Shown: positions 55,879 to 64,000, numbered from the stretch's first letter. The stretch: DNA of 64,000 bases from Mesorhizobium sp. WSM4904 (GCF_029674545.1 NZ_CP121354.1:3915001-3979000); one strand, 5' to 3'. Translations and numbers: made by a program. Notes: a model not told the origin generated them from the sequence alone.

Positions 55879-56238
55879 ATGCAGCGGCTTATCGACGCTT
55901 TCATCAATTCGGTGCGGGCCTTCCGCAAGCTGGCCGCCCACGAAGCGGCATTCCAGCAGGAACTGCTGCTGCTCGCTCTTGCCCTGCCGGCCGGCTGGTT
56001 CATTTCGGTGTCATGGCGCGGCTATGCTTTACTGATCGGCGCGGTCCTGCTGATGATCATGGTCGAGGTCATCAACACGGGCATCGAAGCCGCGTGCGAC
56101 GCCATTTCCCGCGAATTCCACATCGAGATTCAGCTTGCCAAGGACTGCGGCTCACTGGCCGTGCTGATTTCGATCGTGATTGCCGCCGGTGTCTGGGGTA
56201 TCGCTCTGATCGAACGCATCGTCGGGGCGCCGATCTGA
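55879..56238 (+). CDS. dgkA: Diacylglycerol kinase
   Basis: A 119-residue membrane enzyme with three helices that phosphorylates diacylglycerol, recycling lipid head-group precursors. The family motif MVEVINTGIEAACDAI holds the catalytic Glu and the metal site. The N-terminal AFINSVRAFRKLAAHEAAFQQEL precedes helix 1. In rhizobia this enzyme helps to recycle lipid left after periplasmic glucan or lipid modification. It is convergent with the DedA gene, 16 bases apart. Confidence 0.94.
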   Translation: MQRLIDAFINSVRAFRKLAAHEAAFQQELLLLALALPAGWFISVSWRGYALLIGAVLLMIMVEVINTGIEAACDAISREFHIEIQLAKDCGSLAVLISIVIAAGVWGIALIERIVGAPI

Positions 56239-56254
56239 GCTTGCCGGCATAGGC

Positions 56255-56869
56255 TTAAGACGGGCGATCCAACTGATCGCCTTCCGCGTCCTTGGCACGT
56301 TCCCTTCCGGCAACGCGGTGCGCGACCAGCCACGCGAGAATCGCGACGCCGAGGCCGACCGCAAGCGCAACGAGCAGGCGCTCGTGGCGAATGAGCGCCT
56401 GGCCGATCAAATGCTCCGCGCTGAGGCCGAAGACGTAGCCGAGGGTGCCGAACAGCGCGGCCCAGACTGCCGACGAGACGGCGTTCAGGATGACGAAGCG
56501 TGGCAGCGACACGGTCGACAATCCTGCGGCGATGCCGCCGACAAGGCGCATGCCATAGATATAGCGGTTGGTCAGCACGTAAATGTTGGGATGGGTGTTG
56601 AGCAGCCGGTAGGCGCGGCGGAAGCCCGGCCGCCGGCGCATCTTGCGTACGTAGGGATGATCGGCGAAGCTGCGGCCGAGGATGAAGAAGAAGGTGTCGC
56701 CGGCGAAGGCGCCGAGAAAGGCGGCGGCGAAAGCCTGCCAGAGCACGAAGACCTGCTGGTGCGCGAAGAAACCGCCGAGGATTGCGGCGCTTTCGCCCTC
56801 GGCGACGCAGCCCAGGAAGACCGCGACAAGTCCATACTGCTCGATGAGACGGTGGATGGTCTCGGTCAT
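56255..56869 (-). CDS. DedA family membrane protein
   Basis: A 204-residue protein with the DedA pattern: YGLVAVFLGCVAEGESAAILGGFFAHQQV (with the family's acidic residue), AFLGAFAGDTFFFILGRSFA, then RLLNTHPNIYVLTNRYIYGMRLVGGIAAGL with the conserved Arg. DedA proteins are thought to move undecaprenyl phosphate or phospholipids across the membrane. Its ATG overlaps the stop of the DUF1003 gene by one base, so both are in one operon. Confidence 0.9.
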   Translation of the reverse strand: MTETIHRLIEQYGLVAVFLGCVAEGESAAILGGFFAHQQVFVLWQAFAAAFLGAFAGDTFFFILGRSFADHPYVRKMRRRPGFRRAYRLLNTHPNIYVLTNRYIYGMRLVGGIAAGLSTVSLPRFVILNAVSSAVWAALFGTLGYVFGLSAEHLIGQALIRHERLLVALAVGLGVAILAWLVAHRVAGRERAKDAEGDQLDRPS

Positions 56870-57429
56870 CAGCTTGGCGACCGTGCCGAGAGCTTCTCGT
56901 CGATCCGTCTGATCTGCTCGGCCATGCGCAGGATCTCGTCGCGCATGGCGATGATCTCGCTGTGGCGCAGCTCATCGAGCTTCTCATGCAGTGCCATGAT
57001 CTCGATCTCCGCCTTCAGGTTGACCTCGTAGTCGTGTGCGGCGTCGATGCGGTCGCGCTCGGTCTGGCGGTTCTGCGACATCATGATCACCGGCGCCTGC
57101 AACGCGGCAACCATGGAGAGCACGAGGTTCAGGAAGATGAAAGGATAGGGGTCGAAGGCGTTGCGCGTGAGTAGCCAGACATTGCCGAAGGTCCAAAGAA
57201 GCAGGAAGGCGATGAAGCCAAGGATGAAGGACCATGAGCCGCCGATCCGGGCGATGGTATCGGCGATGCGATCGCCATAGGTGGAGTGGAAAGCAACGGC
57301 CTTGTTGGTGTCCCTGGTGATGGTGGTGCGGTCGAGCGCGCTCTGCAACACTCTGCTCTCGAGGGCCGTGAGGCCGTCGGGCTTTCGCTTCAGCCAGCGG
57401 TTTGCCAGATCGTCGATCGTCTTGTTCAT
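56869..57429 (-). CDS. DUF1003 membrane protein
   Basis: A 186-residue protein with two helices (SWSFILGFIAFLLLWTFGNVW and PFIFLNLVLSMVAALQAPVIMM), then the conserved SQNRQTERDRIDAAHDYEVNLKAE and a C-terminal coiled-coil helix. This is the DUF1003 signature; the function is unknown. The ATG at 57429 follows GGAGGG. It is the first gene of the operon with the DedA gene. Confidence 0.9.
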   Translation of the reverse strand: MNKTIDDLANRWLKRKPDGLTALESRVLQSALDRTTITRDTNKAVAFHSTYGDRIADTIARIGGSWSFILGFIAFLLLWTFGNVWLLTRNAFDPYPFIFLNLVLSMVAALQAPVIMMSQNRQTERDRIDAAHDYEVNLKAEIEIMALHEKLDELRHSEIIAMRDEILRMAEQIRRIDEKLSARSPS

Positions 57430-57514
57430 GGTCCCTCCATCCCTCAGTCTGTCATCTGTTGCCGCACAATTCCGGATGGAAACTGCAACACACTTTTAGT
57501 GGAATGCTCTTGTT

Positions 57515-57564
57515 CTCACGCAATTCCTACGGAAAACCGTGCGTAATTTTTCCTGGAATTGCTC
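57515..57564 (-). repeat. GCAATTCC-type inverted repeat, copy 3
   Basis: On the minus strand: GAGCAATTCCAGGAAAAATT, ACGCACGGTTTTCCGTA, then GGAATTGCGTGAGAA. It matches copy 1 at 31329 in order and spacing. It lies in the gap between two divergent genes. Confidence 0.72.
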
Positions 57565-57629
57565 ATAGAGGTAGAGGCTACCGAGCCCGACGGGAAGTGA
57601 TAGATTGATTGGAACAGACGAGGGCGGAG

Positions 57630-58349
57630 ATGGCCGATTTCCAGAAAATTCGTGCCCGGGCGGCAAAGCGCAAGGGCGGTGAAGAAGCGCTGGCGTCGTT
57701 GCTTGGACCGATGCCCGACAACGCGGCCGTGGCGAAAGTTCCCGATGACCGCATCCTCTCCACCATGGCCGAACGCATCTTTGCCGCCGGCTTCGTCTGG
57801 CGCGTGATCGAGCAGAAATGGCCAGGTTTCGAGGAGGCGTTCCTTGGCTTCGAGCCGAAGCGGCTCCTGTTCCAGCCGGACGATTTCTGGCACGAGCTGG
57901 CGTCCGACAAGCGCATCGTGCGAAACCCGCAAAAGATCAAATCGGTTCGCGACAATGCGGCCTTCGTCGACCGCGTCTCCAAGGAGCATGGCGGCTTCGG
58001 CAAGTTCCTCGCCGAATGGCCGGCCGACGATCAGGTCGGGCTGACCGCCTATCTCGGCAAGCATGGCAGTCGTCTGGGCGGCAACACCGGCCAGTACTTC
58101 CTGCGCTGGCTGGAGTGGGACACCTTCATCGTTTCCGCCGACATGGCTGCGGCGTTGCGCGATGCCGGCCTCGACATCGCCGAAAGCCCGACCTCGAAGC
58201 GGGATCTCGACAAGATCCAGGCGCAGCTCAACCAGTGGTCGGCCGAAACGGGGCTGCCGCGGCGGCACATCTCGCGCATCCTGGCGATGTCGATCGGCGA
58301 GAACCATTCGCCGGAGACACTGCGCGAATATATGGGCGAGCCGACCTGA
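57630..58349 (+). CDS. DNA-3-methyladenine glycosylase I family protein
   Basis: A 239-residue protein of the Tag/HhH superfamily: MAERIFAAGFVWRVIEQKWPGFEEAFLGFEP, DDFWHELASDKRIVRNPQKIKSVRDNAAF, then GGNTGQYFLRWLEWDTFIVSADMAAAL and LPRRHISRILAMSIGE. The layout differs from E. coli Tag: the zinc-binding residues are not obvious. The GFVWRVIEQKWPGFEEAF segment matches the Tag-type core. It probably removes alkylated bases. The ATG at 57630 follows GAGGGCGGAG. No other repair gene is adjacent. Confidence 0.8.
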   Translation: MADFQKIRARAAKRKGGEEALASLLGPMPDNAAVAKVPDDRILSTMAERIFAAGFVWRVIEQKWPGFEEAFLGFEPKRLLFQPDDFWHELASDKRIVRNPQKIKSVRDNAAFVDRVSKEHGGFGKFLAEWPADDQVGLTAYLGKHGSRLGGNTGQYFLRWLEWDTFIVSADMAAALRDAGLDIAESPTSKRDLDKIQAQLNQWSAETGLPRRHISRILAMSIGENHSPETLREYMGEPT

Positions 58350-58455
58350 CCGCCTGCGACCGTAGTCCGGAAATCGTCGGCGCTTGCCGATCACGTACGA
58401 GGTGGCACAAGCAAACGTCATTGCCCGGCGAATTCCACCACGCTAAATCCACGTT

Positions 58456-60168
58456 ATGACCCAAGCCGCCCCAGACATCCTGCGCATTGCCGTCGCCCAG
58501 CTCAACCCTACCGTCGGCGACGTCGCCGGCAACCTCGCCAAGGCGCGCGAGGCGAGGGCGGATGCGGCACGTCAGGGCGCCGACCTCGTGCTCTACACCG
58601 AGCTCTTCCTCGCCGGTTATCCGCCGGAAGACCTGGTGCTGAAGCCGGCCTTCCTGAAGGCTTGCGAAAAGGCGGCGCAAGATTTCGCCAAGGACACCGC
58701 CGATGGCGGTCCCGGCGTCATCATCGGCACGCCGCTGAAGCGCAAGAGCGGCACGCATAATTCGATCGTCTTCGCCGACGGCGGCAAGATCATCGCCGAG
58801 CGCTACAAGCTCGACCTGCCGAATTATGGCGAGTTCGACGAGAAGCGCGTCTTCCAGGCCGGGCCGGAGCTGCAGGGGCCGGTGAATTTCCGCGGCGTGC
58901 GGCTGGGCATTCCGATCTGCGAGGACATCTGGGGCGACATCGCCGTCTGCGAGACGCTGGCCGAAAGCGGCGCGGAAATCCTGCTGGTGCCGAACGGATC
59001 GCCCTACTATCGCGCCAAGATCGACGTCCGCCACCAGGTCGTCATCCGCCAAGTCATCGAAACCGGCTTGCCGATGATCTACGCCAACCAGCTCGGTGGC
59101 CAGGACGAGCTTATCTTCGACGGCGCGTCCTTTGCCATCGGCGCGGACAAGACGCTTGCCTTCCAGATGAGCCAGTTCGAGGAAGCAGTCGCCGTCACCA
59201 CCTGGAAGAGAAGCCGCGTCGCCACAGGCGCGAAAAATGCAAATAATTCCGACCATTGGGTCTGCTCCGAAGGCCCGATGTCGAAGATCCCCGAGCGGGA
59301 GGAGGCGGATTATCGCGCCTGCATGCTCGGGTTGCGCGACTACGTCAACAAGAACGGCTTCAAGAACGTGGTGCTCGGCCTCTCCGGCGGCATCGACTCC
59401 GCGATTTGCGCCGCACTCGCGGTCGACGCGCTCGGCGAGGAGCGGCTGCGCACCGTCATGATGCCCTATCGCTACACGTCCAAGGACTCGCTGAAGGACG
59501 CCGAGGACTGCGCCAGGGCGCTCGGCTGCCGCTACGACATCGTGCCGATCTCCGAGCCGGTCGAAGGCTTCAAGCATGCGCTGACCCAGCTTTTCGAGGG
59601 CACTCAGGAGGGCATCACCGAGGAAAACCTGCAAAGCCGCGCGCGCGGCACGATCCTGATGGCGATCTCGAACAAGTTCGGTTCGATGGTGGTAACCACC
59701 GGCAACAAGAGCGAGATGTCGGTCGGCTATGCCACGCTTTACGGCGACATGAACGGCGGCTTCAACCCGATCAAGGACCTCTACAAGATGCAGGTCTACG
59801 CGCTCTCGCGCTGGCGCAACGCGCATGTGCCACCGGGCGCGCTCGGCCCATCGGGCGAGGTGATCCCGAAGAACATCATCGACAAGGCGCCGTCGGCGGA
59901 ACTGCGCGAGAACCAGACCGATCAGGACTCGCTGCCGCCCTATCCGGTGCTGGACGACATTCTCGAATGCCTGGTCGAGAACGAGATGGGCGTCGACGAT
60001 ATCGTCGCGCGCGGCCATGACCGGGCGACGGTGACGCGCGTCGAGCACCTGCTATACATCGCCGAATACAAGCGCCGGCAGGCGGCGCCGGGCGTGAAGA
60101 TCACCAGGAAGAATTTCGGCCGCGACCGCCGCTACCCGATCACCAACCGGTTCCGCGACCGCGGCTAA
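58456..60168 (+). CDS. nadE: Glutamine-dependent NAD+ synthetase
   Basis: A 570-residue enzyme for the last step of NAD synthesis. The N-terminal nitrilase-type glutaminase has its triad in YTELFLAGYPPEDL (Glu), RYKLDLPNYGEFDEKR (Lys) and GIPICEDIWG (Cys). The C-terminal synthetase has the ATP pyrophosphatase loop VVLGLSGGIDSAICAALAVDA and TTGNKSEMSVGYATLYGDM. The length and order are standard. It lies upstream of the GNAT gene with 26 bases between. Confidence 0.96.
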   Translation: MTQAAPDILRIAVAQLNPTVGDVAGNLAKAREARADAARQGADLVLYTELFLAGYPPEDLVLKPAFLKACEKAAQDFAKDTADGGPGVIIGTPLKRKSGTHNSIVFADGGKIIAERYKLDLPNYGEFDEKRVFQAGPELQGPVNFRGVRLGIPICEDIWGDIAVCETLAESGAEILLVPNGSPYYRAKIDVRHQVVIRQVIETGLPMIYANQLGGQDELIFDGASFAIGADKTLAFQMSQFEEAVAVTTWKRSRVATGAKNANNSDHWVCSEGPMSKIPEREEADYRACMLGLRDYVNKNGFKNVVLGLSGGIDSAICAALAVDALGEERLRTVMMPYRYTSKDSLKDAEDCARALGCRYDIVPISEPVEGFKHALTQLFEGTQEGITEENLQSRARGTILMAISNKFGSMVVTTGNKSEMSVGYATLYGDMNGGFNPIKDLYKMQVYALSRWRNAHVPPGALGPSGEVIPKNIIDKAPSAELRENQTDQDSLPPYPVLDDILECLVENEMGVDDIVARGHDRATVTRVEHLLYIAEYKRRQAAPGVKITRKNFGRDRRYPITNRFRDRG

Positions 60169-60194
60169 CCTAATTTCACGACAGACCAGCAACC

Positions 60195-60602
60195 ATGCCT
60201 GACGTTGAAATCAGCTTCGACCTGTCACGGATCGATTTCCGGGCGACCTCGGACCAGTTGATGGCGAGCTATTGGGGCAGCGCGCGCAACGACGAGATGC
60301 ATCGTCGAGCCTTCGCTCACTCGCTTTGCGTCGGCGCCTATGTCGACGGCAAGCAAGTCGGCTTCGCCCGAGCGATCACCGATTACACAGTCTTCGCCTA
60401 TCTTGCCGACATCATCATCTGGCCGGAGCATCGCGGGCGTGGCATAGGCAAGCGACTCGTGCAGGCCCTCCTCGACCATCCCGAGGTGAAGACCGTGTCC
60501 CATTGGAGCCTCACGACCAGCGACGCCCACGGCCTCTACCAGAAATTCGGGTTCGAGACCGACGGGCGCTACATGCGACTGGAGCGCAACCCCCTAGCCT
60601 GA
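60195..60602 (+). CDS. GNAT family N-acetyltransferase
   Basis: A 135-residue enzyme: VGAYVDGKQVGFARAITDYTVFAYLADIIIWPEHRGRGIGKRLVQALL has the acetyl-CoA motif RGRGIGKRL. The end is SDAHGLYQKFGFETDGRYMRLER, the usual Tyr-containing motif. The substrate is unknown. It is directly downstream of nadE and may be cotranscribed. Confidence 0.88.
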   Translation: MPDVEISFDLSRIDFRATSDQLMASYWGSARNDEMHRRAFAHSLCVGAYVDGKQVGFARAITDYTVFAYLADIIIWPEHRGRGIGKRLVQALLDHPEVKTVSHWSLTTSDAHGLYQKFGFETDGRYMRLERNPLA

Positions 60603-60979
60603 TGGATCGGATCGGGCACAACCGGCCGTTGTTGCAAATTCATCGCAGTGCTTGGGCCAAATGTCGTTTTGGCGACAGCCTGCCTTGGCGAGGTGGTGAG
60701 CCGCCTCTATAAGAGCCTCTCCGCGATTCCCTTTCGGGAGGACCGTATGGCAGGATTTTACATCGTTATGCGAGGCCGCGAAGCCTAGGTCTGCACTGGC
60801 TGCCCGAAATCCCTTCGGAAAGCCAGATGCGGAACAGGCATTTGCCGCTGCCGGTCGCCGCCTCCGGGCGGGCGCCAGCCCATACTGAACCTTCCGCTTT
60901 AGAGGGCGCCGTCGGCGCCGACGCGAGTTTTCCAATTTGACTTTACCGGGACCGGGCCTGTCTGCGCCCGGATGACATC
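60603..60979. other. Intergenic region upstream of the ABC exporter
   Basis: No supported gene in 377 bases. A tiny frame at 60747-60788 (MAGFYIVMRGREA) has a strong GGGAGG site six bases upstream, but nothing else supports it. A GGCGCC-GTC-GGCGCC hairpin lies at 60905-60919. A minus-strand frame here with a TTG start and Arg-rich residues is not credible. Confidence 0.35.
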
Positions 60980-62785
60980 ATGGCTCGTTTCAAGATCGAC
61001 CTGCGCGCAAGCGCCTTTCGCAGCGTGCTCGGCTTCACGTTCGACCACTGGCGCCGCCAGCCGTGGCGGCTGTCGCTCATCATGGGCGCATTCCTCCTGG
61101 CGACACTCGCCGACGTGCTGACGCCGCTCTACTCCGGGCGGCTGGTCGACGCGGTCGCCAGCAGTGCCGGCGCCGACGAGGTGGCTTGGCACGCCGCGAT
61201 GTCGGCGTTCTCCATCCTGGTAGCGCTGGCGTTGGCCGGTGTCGTGCTGCGCAACGCCGCCTTCATGTGGATCGTCGAATTGACGTTGAAGATGATGTCG
61301 GACATCGCCGCCGACGCCTTCCACCGCGTCCAGCGCTTCTCGACGGACTGGCACGCCAACAGCTTCGCCGGATCGACGGTGCGCAAGATCACGCGCGGCA
61401 TGTGGGCGCTCGACCTGCTCAACGACACGATCCTGATCGCGCTGCTGCCTTCGGTCGTCATGCTCGTCGGATCGACGCTGCTGCTCGGCTGGTTCTGGCC
61501 AATGATGGGATTGGTGGTCGCCGTCGGCTCGGTGCTGTTCATCGCCGTCACCGCACTGCTGTCGCTCGGCTATGTCGCGCCGGCGGCACGCCTTGCCAAC
61601 AGCTGGGACACGCGCCTCGGCGGCGCGCTGGCCGACGCGGTGAGCTGCAACGCGGTGGTCAAGGGCTTTGGCGCCGAGACCCGCGAGGAGGCGCGCCTTG
61701 CCAGGGTCGTGGCCAAATGGCGCCTGCGCACGGGCCGCACCTGGATGCGCGGCACGGTCAACGGCACCACGCAAGGCGCGATGCTGCTCCTGATGCGGGC
61801 CGCGGTGATCGGGCTGGCGCTGGTGCTTTGGACGTGGGGCGAGGCAACCGCCGGCGACATCGCCTTCGTGTTGACCTCGTTCTTCGTCCTGCAGGGCTAC
61901 CTGCGCGACATCGGCACGCATATCCGCAACCTGCAGCGCTCGATCAACGACATGGAGGAACTGGTCGATTTCCAGTCGGAGCCGCTCGGCATCGAGGACC
62001 GGCCAGGCGCTCGGCCGATCCGGATCACCGAAGGCCGCATCACGTTCGACAAGGTGACGTTCCACTATGGCAATCACCGGTTGCCGCTCTACCGCGACTT
62101 CTCGGTCGACGTAGCGGCGGGCGAACGCATCGGACTGGTCGGGCATTCTGGGTCCGGCAAGACGACCTTCGTCAAGCTGATCCAGCGCCTCTATGACGTG
62201 AATGCGGGCAGGATCCTGATCGACGGCCAGGACATCTCGAAGGTCGCGCAGGCATCGCTGCGCGGCCAGATCGCCATCGTGCAGCAGGAGCCGATCCTGT
62301 TCCACCGGTCGCTGGCCGAGAACATCGCCTATGCCAGGCCGGGCGCCACGCAGGCAGAGATCGAACATGCGGCGAAACTCGCCAGCGCGCATGACTTCAT
62401 CGCCAACCTGCCCAAGGGCTACGGCACCCTGGTCGGGGAGCGCGGCGTGAAGCTGTCGGGCGGCGAGCGCCAGCGCGTGGCGATCGCGCGCGCCTTCCTG
62501 GCCGATGCGCGCATCCTGATCCTCGACGAGGCGACATCGAGCCTCGATTCGGAATCGGAGGTGCTCATCCAGAAGGCGATGGAGCGACTGATGGTCGGGC
62601 GCACGACATTGGTCATCGCACACCGGCTGTCGACCGTGCGGGCGCTCGACCGGCTGCTGGTCTTCGACCGCGGCCGCATCGTCGAGGAAGGCTCGCATGA
62701 CGAGCTGATCAGGCTGAACGGCGGCATCTACCGGCGGCTGTTCGAGCGACAGGCGCTCGAGCTGACAAAGGGGCTCGTCGCGTGA
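60980..62785 (+). CDS. ABC exporter (fused permease and ATP-binding protein)
   Basis: A 601-residue half transporter of the type I exporter class. About six membrane helices cover residues 30-310 (RLSLIMGAFLLATLADVLTPLY and so on). An ATPase domain follows, with Walker A GLVGHSGSGKTTFVKLI, Q-loop IAIVQQEPILFHRSLAENI, signature KLSGGERQRVAIARAFL, and Walker B ILILDEATSSLDSESE with the H-loop VIAHRLSTV. It should export a lipid or drug-like substrate as a homodimer. The family matches MsbA/lipid A-like exporters only loosely. The hairpin at 62792 follows. Confidence 0.92.
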   Translation: MARFKIDLRASAFRSVLGFTFDHWRRQPWRLSLIMGAFLLATLADVLTPLYSGRLVDAVASSAGADEVAWHAAMSAFSILVALALAGVVLRNAAFMWIVELTLKMMSDIAADAFHRVQRFSTDWHANSFAGSTVRKITRGMWALDLLNDTILIALLPSVVMLVGSTLLLGWFWPMMGLVVAVGSVLFIAVTALLSLGYVAPAARLANSWDTRLGGALADAVSCNAVVKGFGAETREEARLARVVAKWRLRTGRTWMRGTVNGTTQGAMLLLMRAAVIGLALVLWTWGEATAGDIAFVLTSFFVLQGYLRDIGTHIRNLQRSINDMEELVDFQSEPLGIEDRPGARPIRITEGRITFDKVTFHYGNHRLPLYRDFSVDVAAGERIGLVGHSGSGKTTFVKLIQRLYDVNAGRILIDGQDISKVAQASLRGQIAIVQQEPILFHRSLAENIAYARPGATQAEIEHAAKLASAHDFIANLPKGYGTLVGERGVKLSGGERQRVAIARAFLADARILILDEATSSLDSESEVLIQKAMERLMVGRTTLVIAHRLSTVRALDRLLVFDRGRIVEEGSHDELIRLNGGIYRRLFERQALELTKGLVA

Positions 62786-62791
62786 AACAAC

Positions 62792-62815
62792 GGCATCCGG
62801 CTTCGGCCGGGTGCC
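62792..62815 (+). terminator. Hairpin with TTCG tetraloop after the ABC exporter
   Basis: GGCATCCGG pairs with CCGGGTGCC (one G-T pair), closed by C-TTCG-G, a very stable tetraloop. It lies six bases past the stop codon. No long T tract follows, so termination may be partial. Confidence 0.65.
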
Positions 62816-62822
62816 TTCCCGG

Positions 62823-62925
62823 CTAAGGCGCGTCGCGATCTTTCGGATTCGCTCTCTGCGCCTTAGTCTCTTGATTTTACGGCATCTTTGTCCCGAAACC
62901 GGTTCCCACTTTCGGGAGACTGCAT
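62823..62925. repeat. RIME-like two-hairpin repeat, copy 3
   Basis: The first palindrome (62823-62866) pairs CTAAGGCGC with GCGCCTTAG. A TCTTGATTTTA spacer leads to the second (62881-62925: GGCATCTTTGTCCCGAAA with CTTTCGGGAGACTGC). It is close to copy 2 along its whole length. Confidence 0.8.
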
Positions 62926-62940
62926 TAGCGGGCGGACCCG

Positions 62941-63252
62941 TCAGCCGTAATGCAGCCTAGGCTTGGGCTCGGTGCCGGTGAACTTGACACCGACGCGGTC
63001 GTTGCGGCGCCAGCGGACTTCCGCCCGATAGGCTACCCCATCGACCGGAACATAGAGCAGGAAATGATCGGGGACGCGCGATTCCGGTGCGACTTTCAGC
63101 TCGGCACCGCCGGGATTCTGATTGCGCAGCGTACAACTGACCTCGGAATTCTGTATGCCCGTAATGATCGTCCCGCCCTTGAGCACGCGCTGGCGATGCT
63201 CGCGCCGGTGTTCGCCGGAGGTCTCTTCGGGTGGTTGCGCGGGGTTCATCAT
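62941..63252 (-). CDS. PilZ-like domain protein
   Basis: A 103-residue protein. The start has an RxxxR-type basic motif (GEHRREHRQRVLKGGTII). The middle has RNQNPGGAELKV, a degenerate form of the D/NxSxxG motif, then a PilZ-like strand RVGVKFTG. PilZ domains bind c-di-GMP, which would link it to the two cyclases in the window. Because the second motif is weak, binding is uncertain. Two ATGs in a row (63252 and 63249) can start it. Confidence 0.65.
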   Translation of the reverse strand: MMNPAQPPEETSGEHRREHRQRVLKGGTIITGIQNSEVSCTLRNQNPGGAELKVAPESRVPDHFLLYVPVDGVAYRAEVRWRRNDRVGVKFTGTEPKPRLHYG

Positions 63253-63366
63253 TGATCGACGCCATTAGCCGAATCGCACTTGCAGCGGCAACAAAGCACC
63301 GATGCCCGTGCACCGCAATGCGCAGCATGCTCGTCGCACTGCATATGTGGTTATGTGATCGATGAT

Positions 63367-63855
63367 TTAGGCGAATCTATGCGGATCGGCGCAGAAATAG
63401 GCGATGATCTGGCAAAGGTCGGGCTCGTTGACCATGCTGACGGCCTCGGCGGAGCCGACCCATTTACGGGTGCGGGCGCGCTTTTCCTTCCAGCGGTCGG
63501 CGACGCGGTCGACCTTGAGCGGGAAGACCAGGACCTCGCAAGGCACTTCCTCACCGGAGGCCAGAACCTTGCCGTAGAAGTAGCGCCCGGCTTCGAGATG
63601 CGAGACGGCGCCGCGCAATCCCGCCTCTTCGCTCGCTTCGCGGGCGGCAGCCTCGCAAAGCGGCTCCCTTGCCTCCGGCCAACCTTTGGGCAGGACCCAG
63701 CGTCCGGTGTCGCGGCTGGTGATCAGCATGATCTCGACGCCGCTTTCACCTTTGCGCCAGGGCAGGGCGGCAACCTGCAGGCGGCACGGCGCCGTGCCGA
63801 AGAGTCGCCGGACTCTTTCGGCCATCTGGTTGTGCGTCGTCGGCCTCGTCAACAT
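63367..63855 (-). CDS. Nudix hydrolase
   Basis: A 162-residue protein with a full Nudix box: the Gly in GWPEARE, then REASEEAGLRG (pattern Gx5Ex7REUxEExGU). Strands before it are RLQVAALPWRKGESGVEIMLITSRDTGRWVLPKGW. The type with RWVLPKGWPE resembles diadenosine or inositol polyphosphate (DIPP-like) hydrolases. The start at 63855 adds ten residues over the ATG at 63825. It is a single gene. Confidence 0.88.
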   Translation of the reverse strand: MLTRPTTHNQMAERVRRLFGTAPCRLQVAALPWRKGESGVEIMLITSRDTGRWVLPKGWPEAREPLCEAAAREASEEAGLRGAVSHLEAGRYFYGKVLASGEEVPCEVLVFPLKVDRVADRWKEKRARTRKWVGSAEAVSMVNEPDLCQIIAYFCADPHRFA

Positions 63856-64000
63856 TGGAGAAGCTGCCCCCAGCCTCCGGAATCGTTTGCCATCTTACGA
63901 ATCTTACGGCGAATTATGAGCTTTAAAAGTAAAAAACTTCACTCGTTCGGGAAAATCCCCCCAGAAAAAGTCGATCTCACAAAGTAATTGGGCCCATGAG

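Noticed and set aside
60899-62698. 599-codon open frame on the minus strand
   Set aside because: Complement of the ABC exporter, whose Walker motifs are clear.
63916-63987. Short frame MSFKSKKLHSFGKIPPEK near the window end
   Set aside because: Only 23 codons, no ribosome site, and no family match; probably chance in an AT-rich stretch.

Overview
The window is GC-rich alphaproteobacterial chromosome, most probably from a Mesorhizobium-like member of the Rhizobiales (Phyllobacteriaceae). The assignment rests on protein character (divK-pleD, DUF3572, a zinc-finger dinB, DUF2125-like and DUF502 proteins), on the rhizobial gene neighbourhoods dinB/DUF3572/divK/pleD/rpmG/DUF983/rnr/topA and glmU/glmS/DUF502/recG/sdhE/mfd, and on rhizobial-type two-hairpin intergenic repeats. 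I ran no database search, so family names come from reading the translated sequences.

Layout. 1-6500: a partial amino-acid binding protein, a frameshifted DUF3011 gene, an acetyltransferase, a periplasmic molybdoenzyme with a membrane cytochrome b, a DUF1345 membrane protein, a YaiI/DUF188 protein, and a glutathione-dependent formaldehyde pair (gfa, adhC). 6743-12382: propionyl-CoA carboxylase alpha chain and the replicative polymerase dnaE. 12761-19074: a surface-glycan island with a polyprenyl-phosphate sugar transferase of GtrB type, a second GT2 enzyme, a GtrA-type flippase, two methyltransferases and a large membrane (GT-C type) transferase. Parts of it look less GC-rich than the flanks. 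19131-31864: an EamA exporter, small exported proteins, dinB under a LexA box, then the divK-pleD signalling pair, rpmG and small metabolic genes. 31436-36756: an operon-like block of topA, rnr and DUF983.

37075-42456 holds a small exported protein, a CcdA-type thiol transporter and the amino-sugar genes glmU and glmS. 42457-43516 is a decayed accessory patch: an inverted repeat flanking a broken GIY-YIG nuclease, then a frameshifted HigA antitoxin. 43517-50225 carries DUF502, recG, sdhE and mfd. 50463-58349 has class II DAHP synthase, a RES/Xre toxin-antitoxin pair with a palindromic operator candidate, a diguanylate cyclase, a GFA-like protein, diacylglycerol kinase, DedA, DUF1003 and a 3-methyladenine glycosylase. 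58456-63855 has nadE, an acetyltransferase, an ABC exporter, a PilZ-like protein and a Nudix hydrolase.

Two families of dispersed palindromic repeats recur between genes: a two-hairpin RIME-like element (three full copies and one partial) and a GCAATTCC-ended inverted repeat (three copies). I see no tRNA, rRNA or CRISPR array. The points most worth following are the Gtr-like glycan island, the repeat-bounded GIY-YIG remnant, the RES/Xre module and the LexA box that fixes the dinB start.
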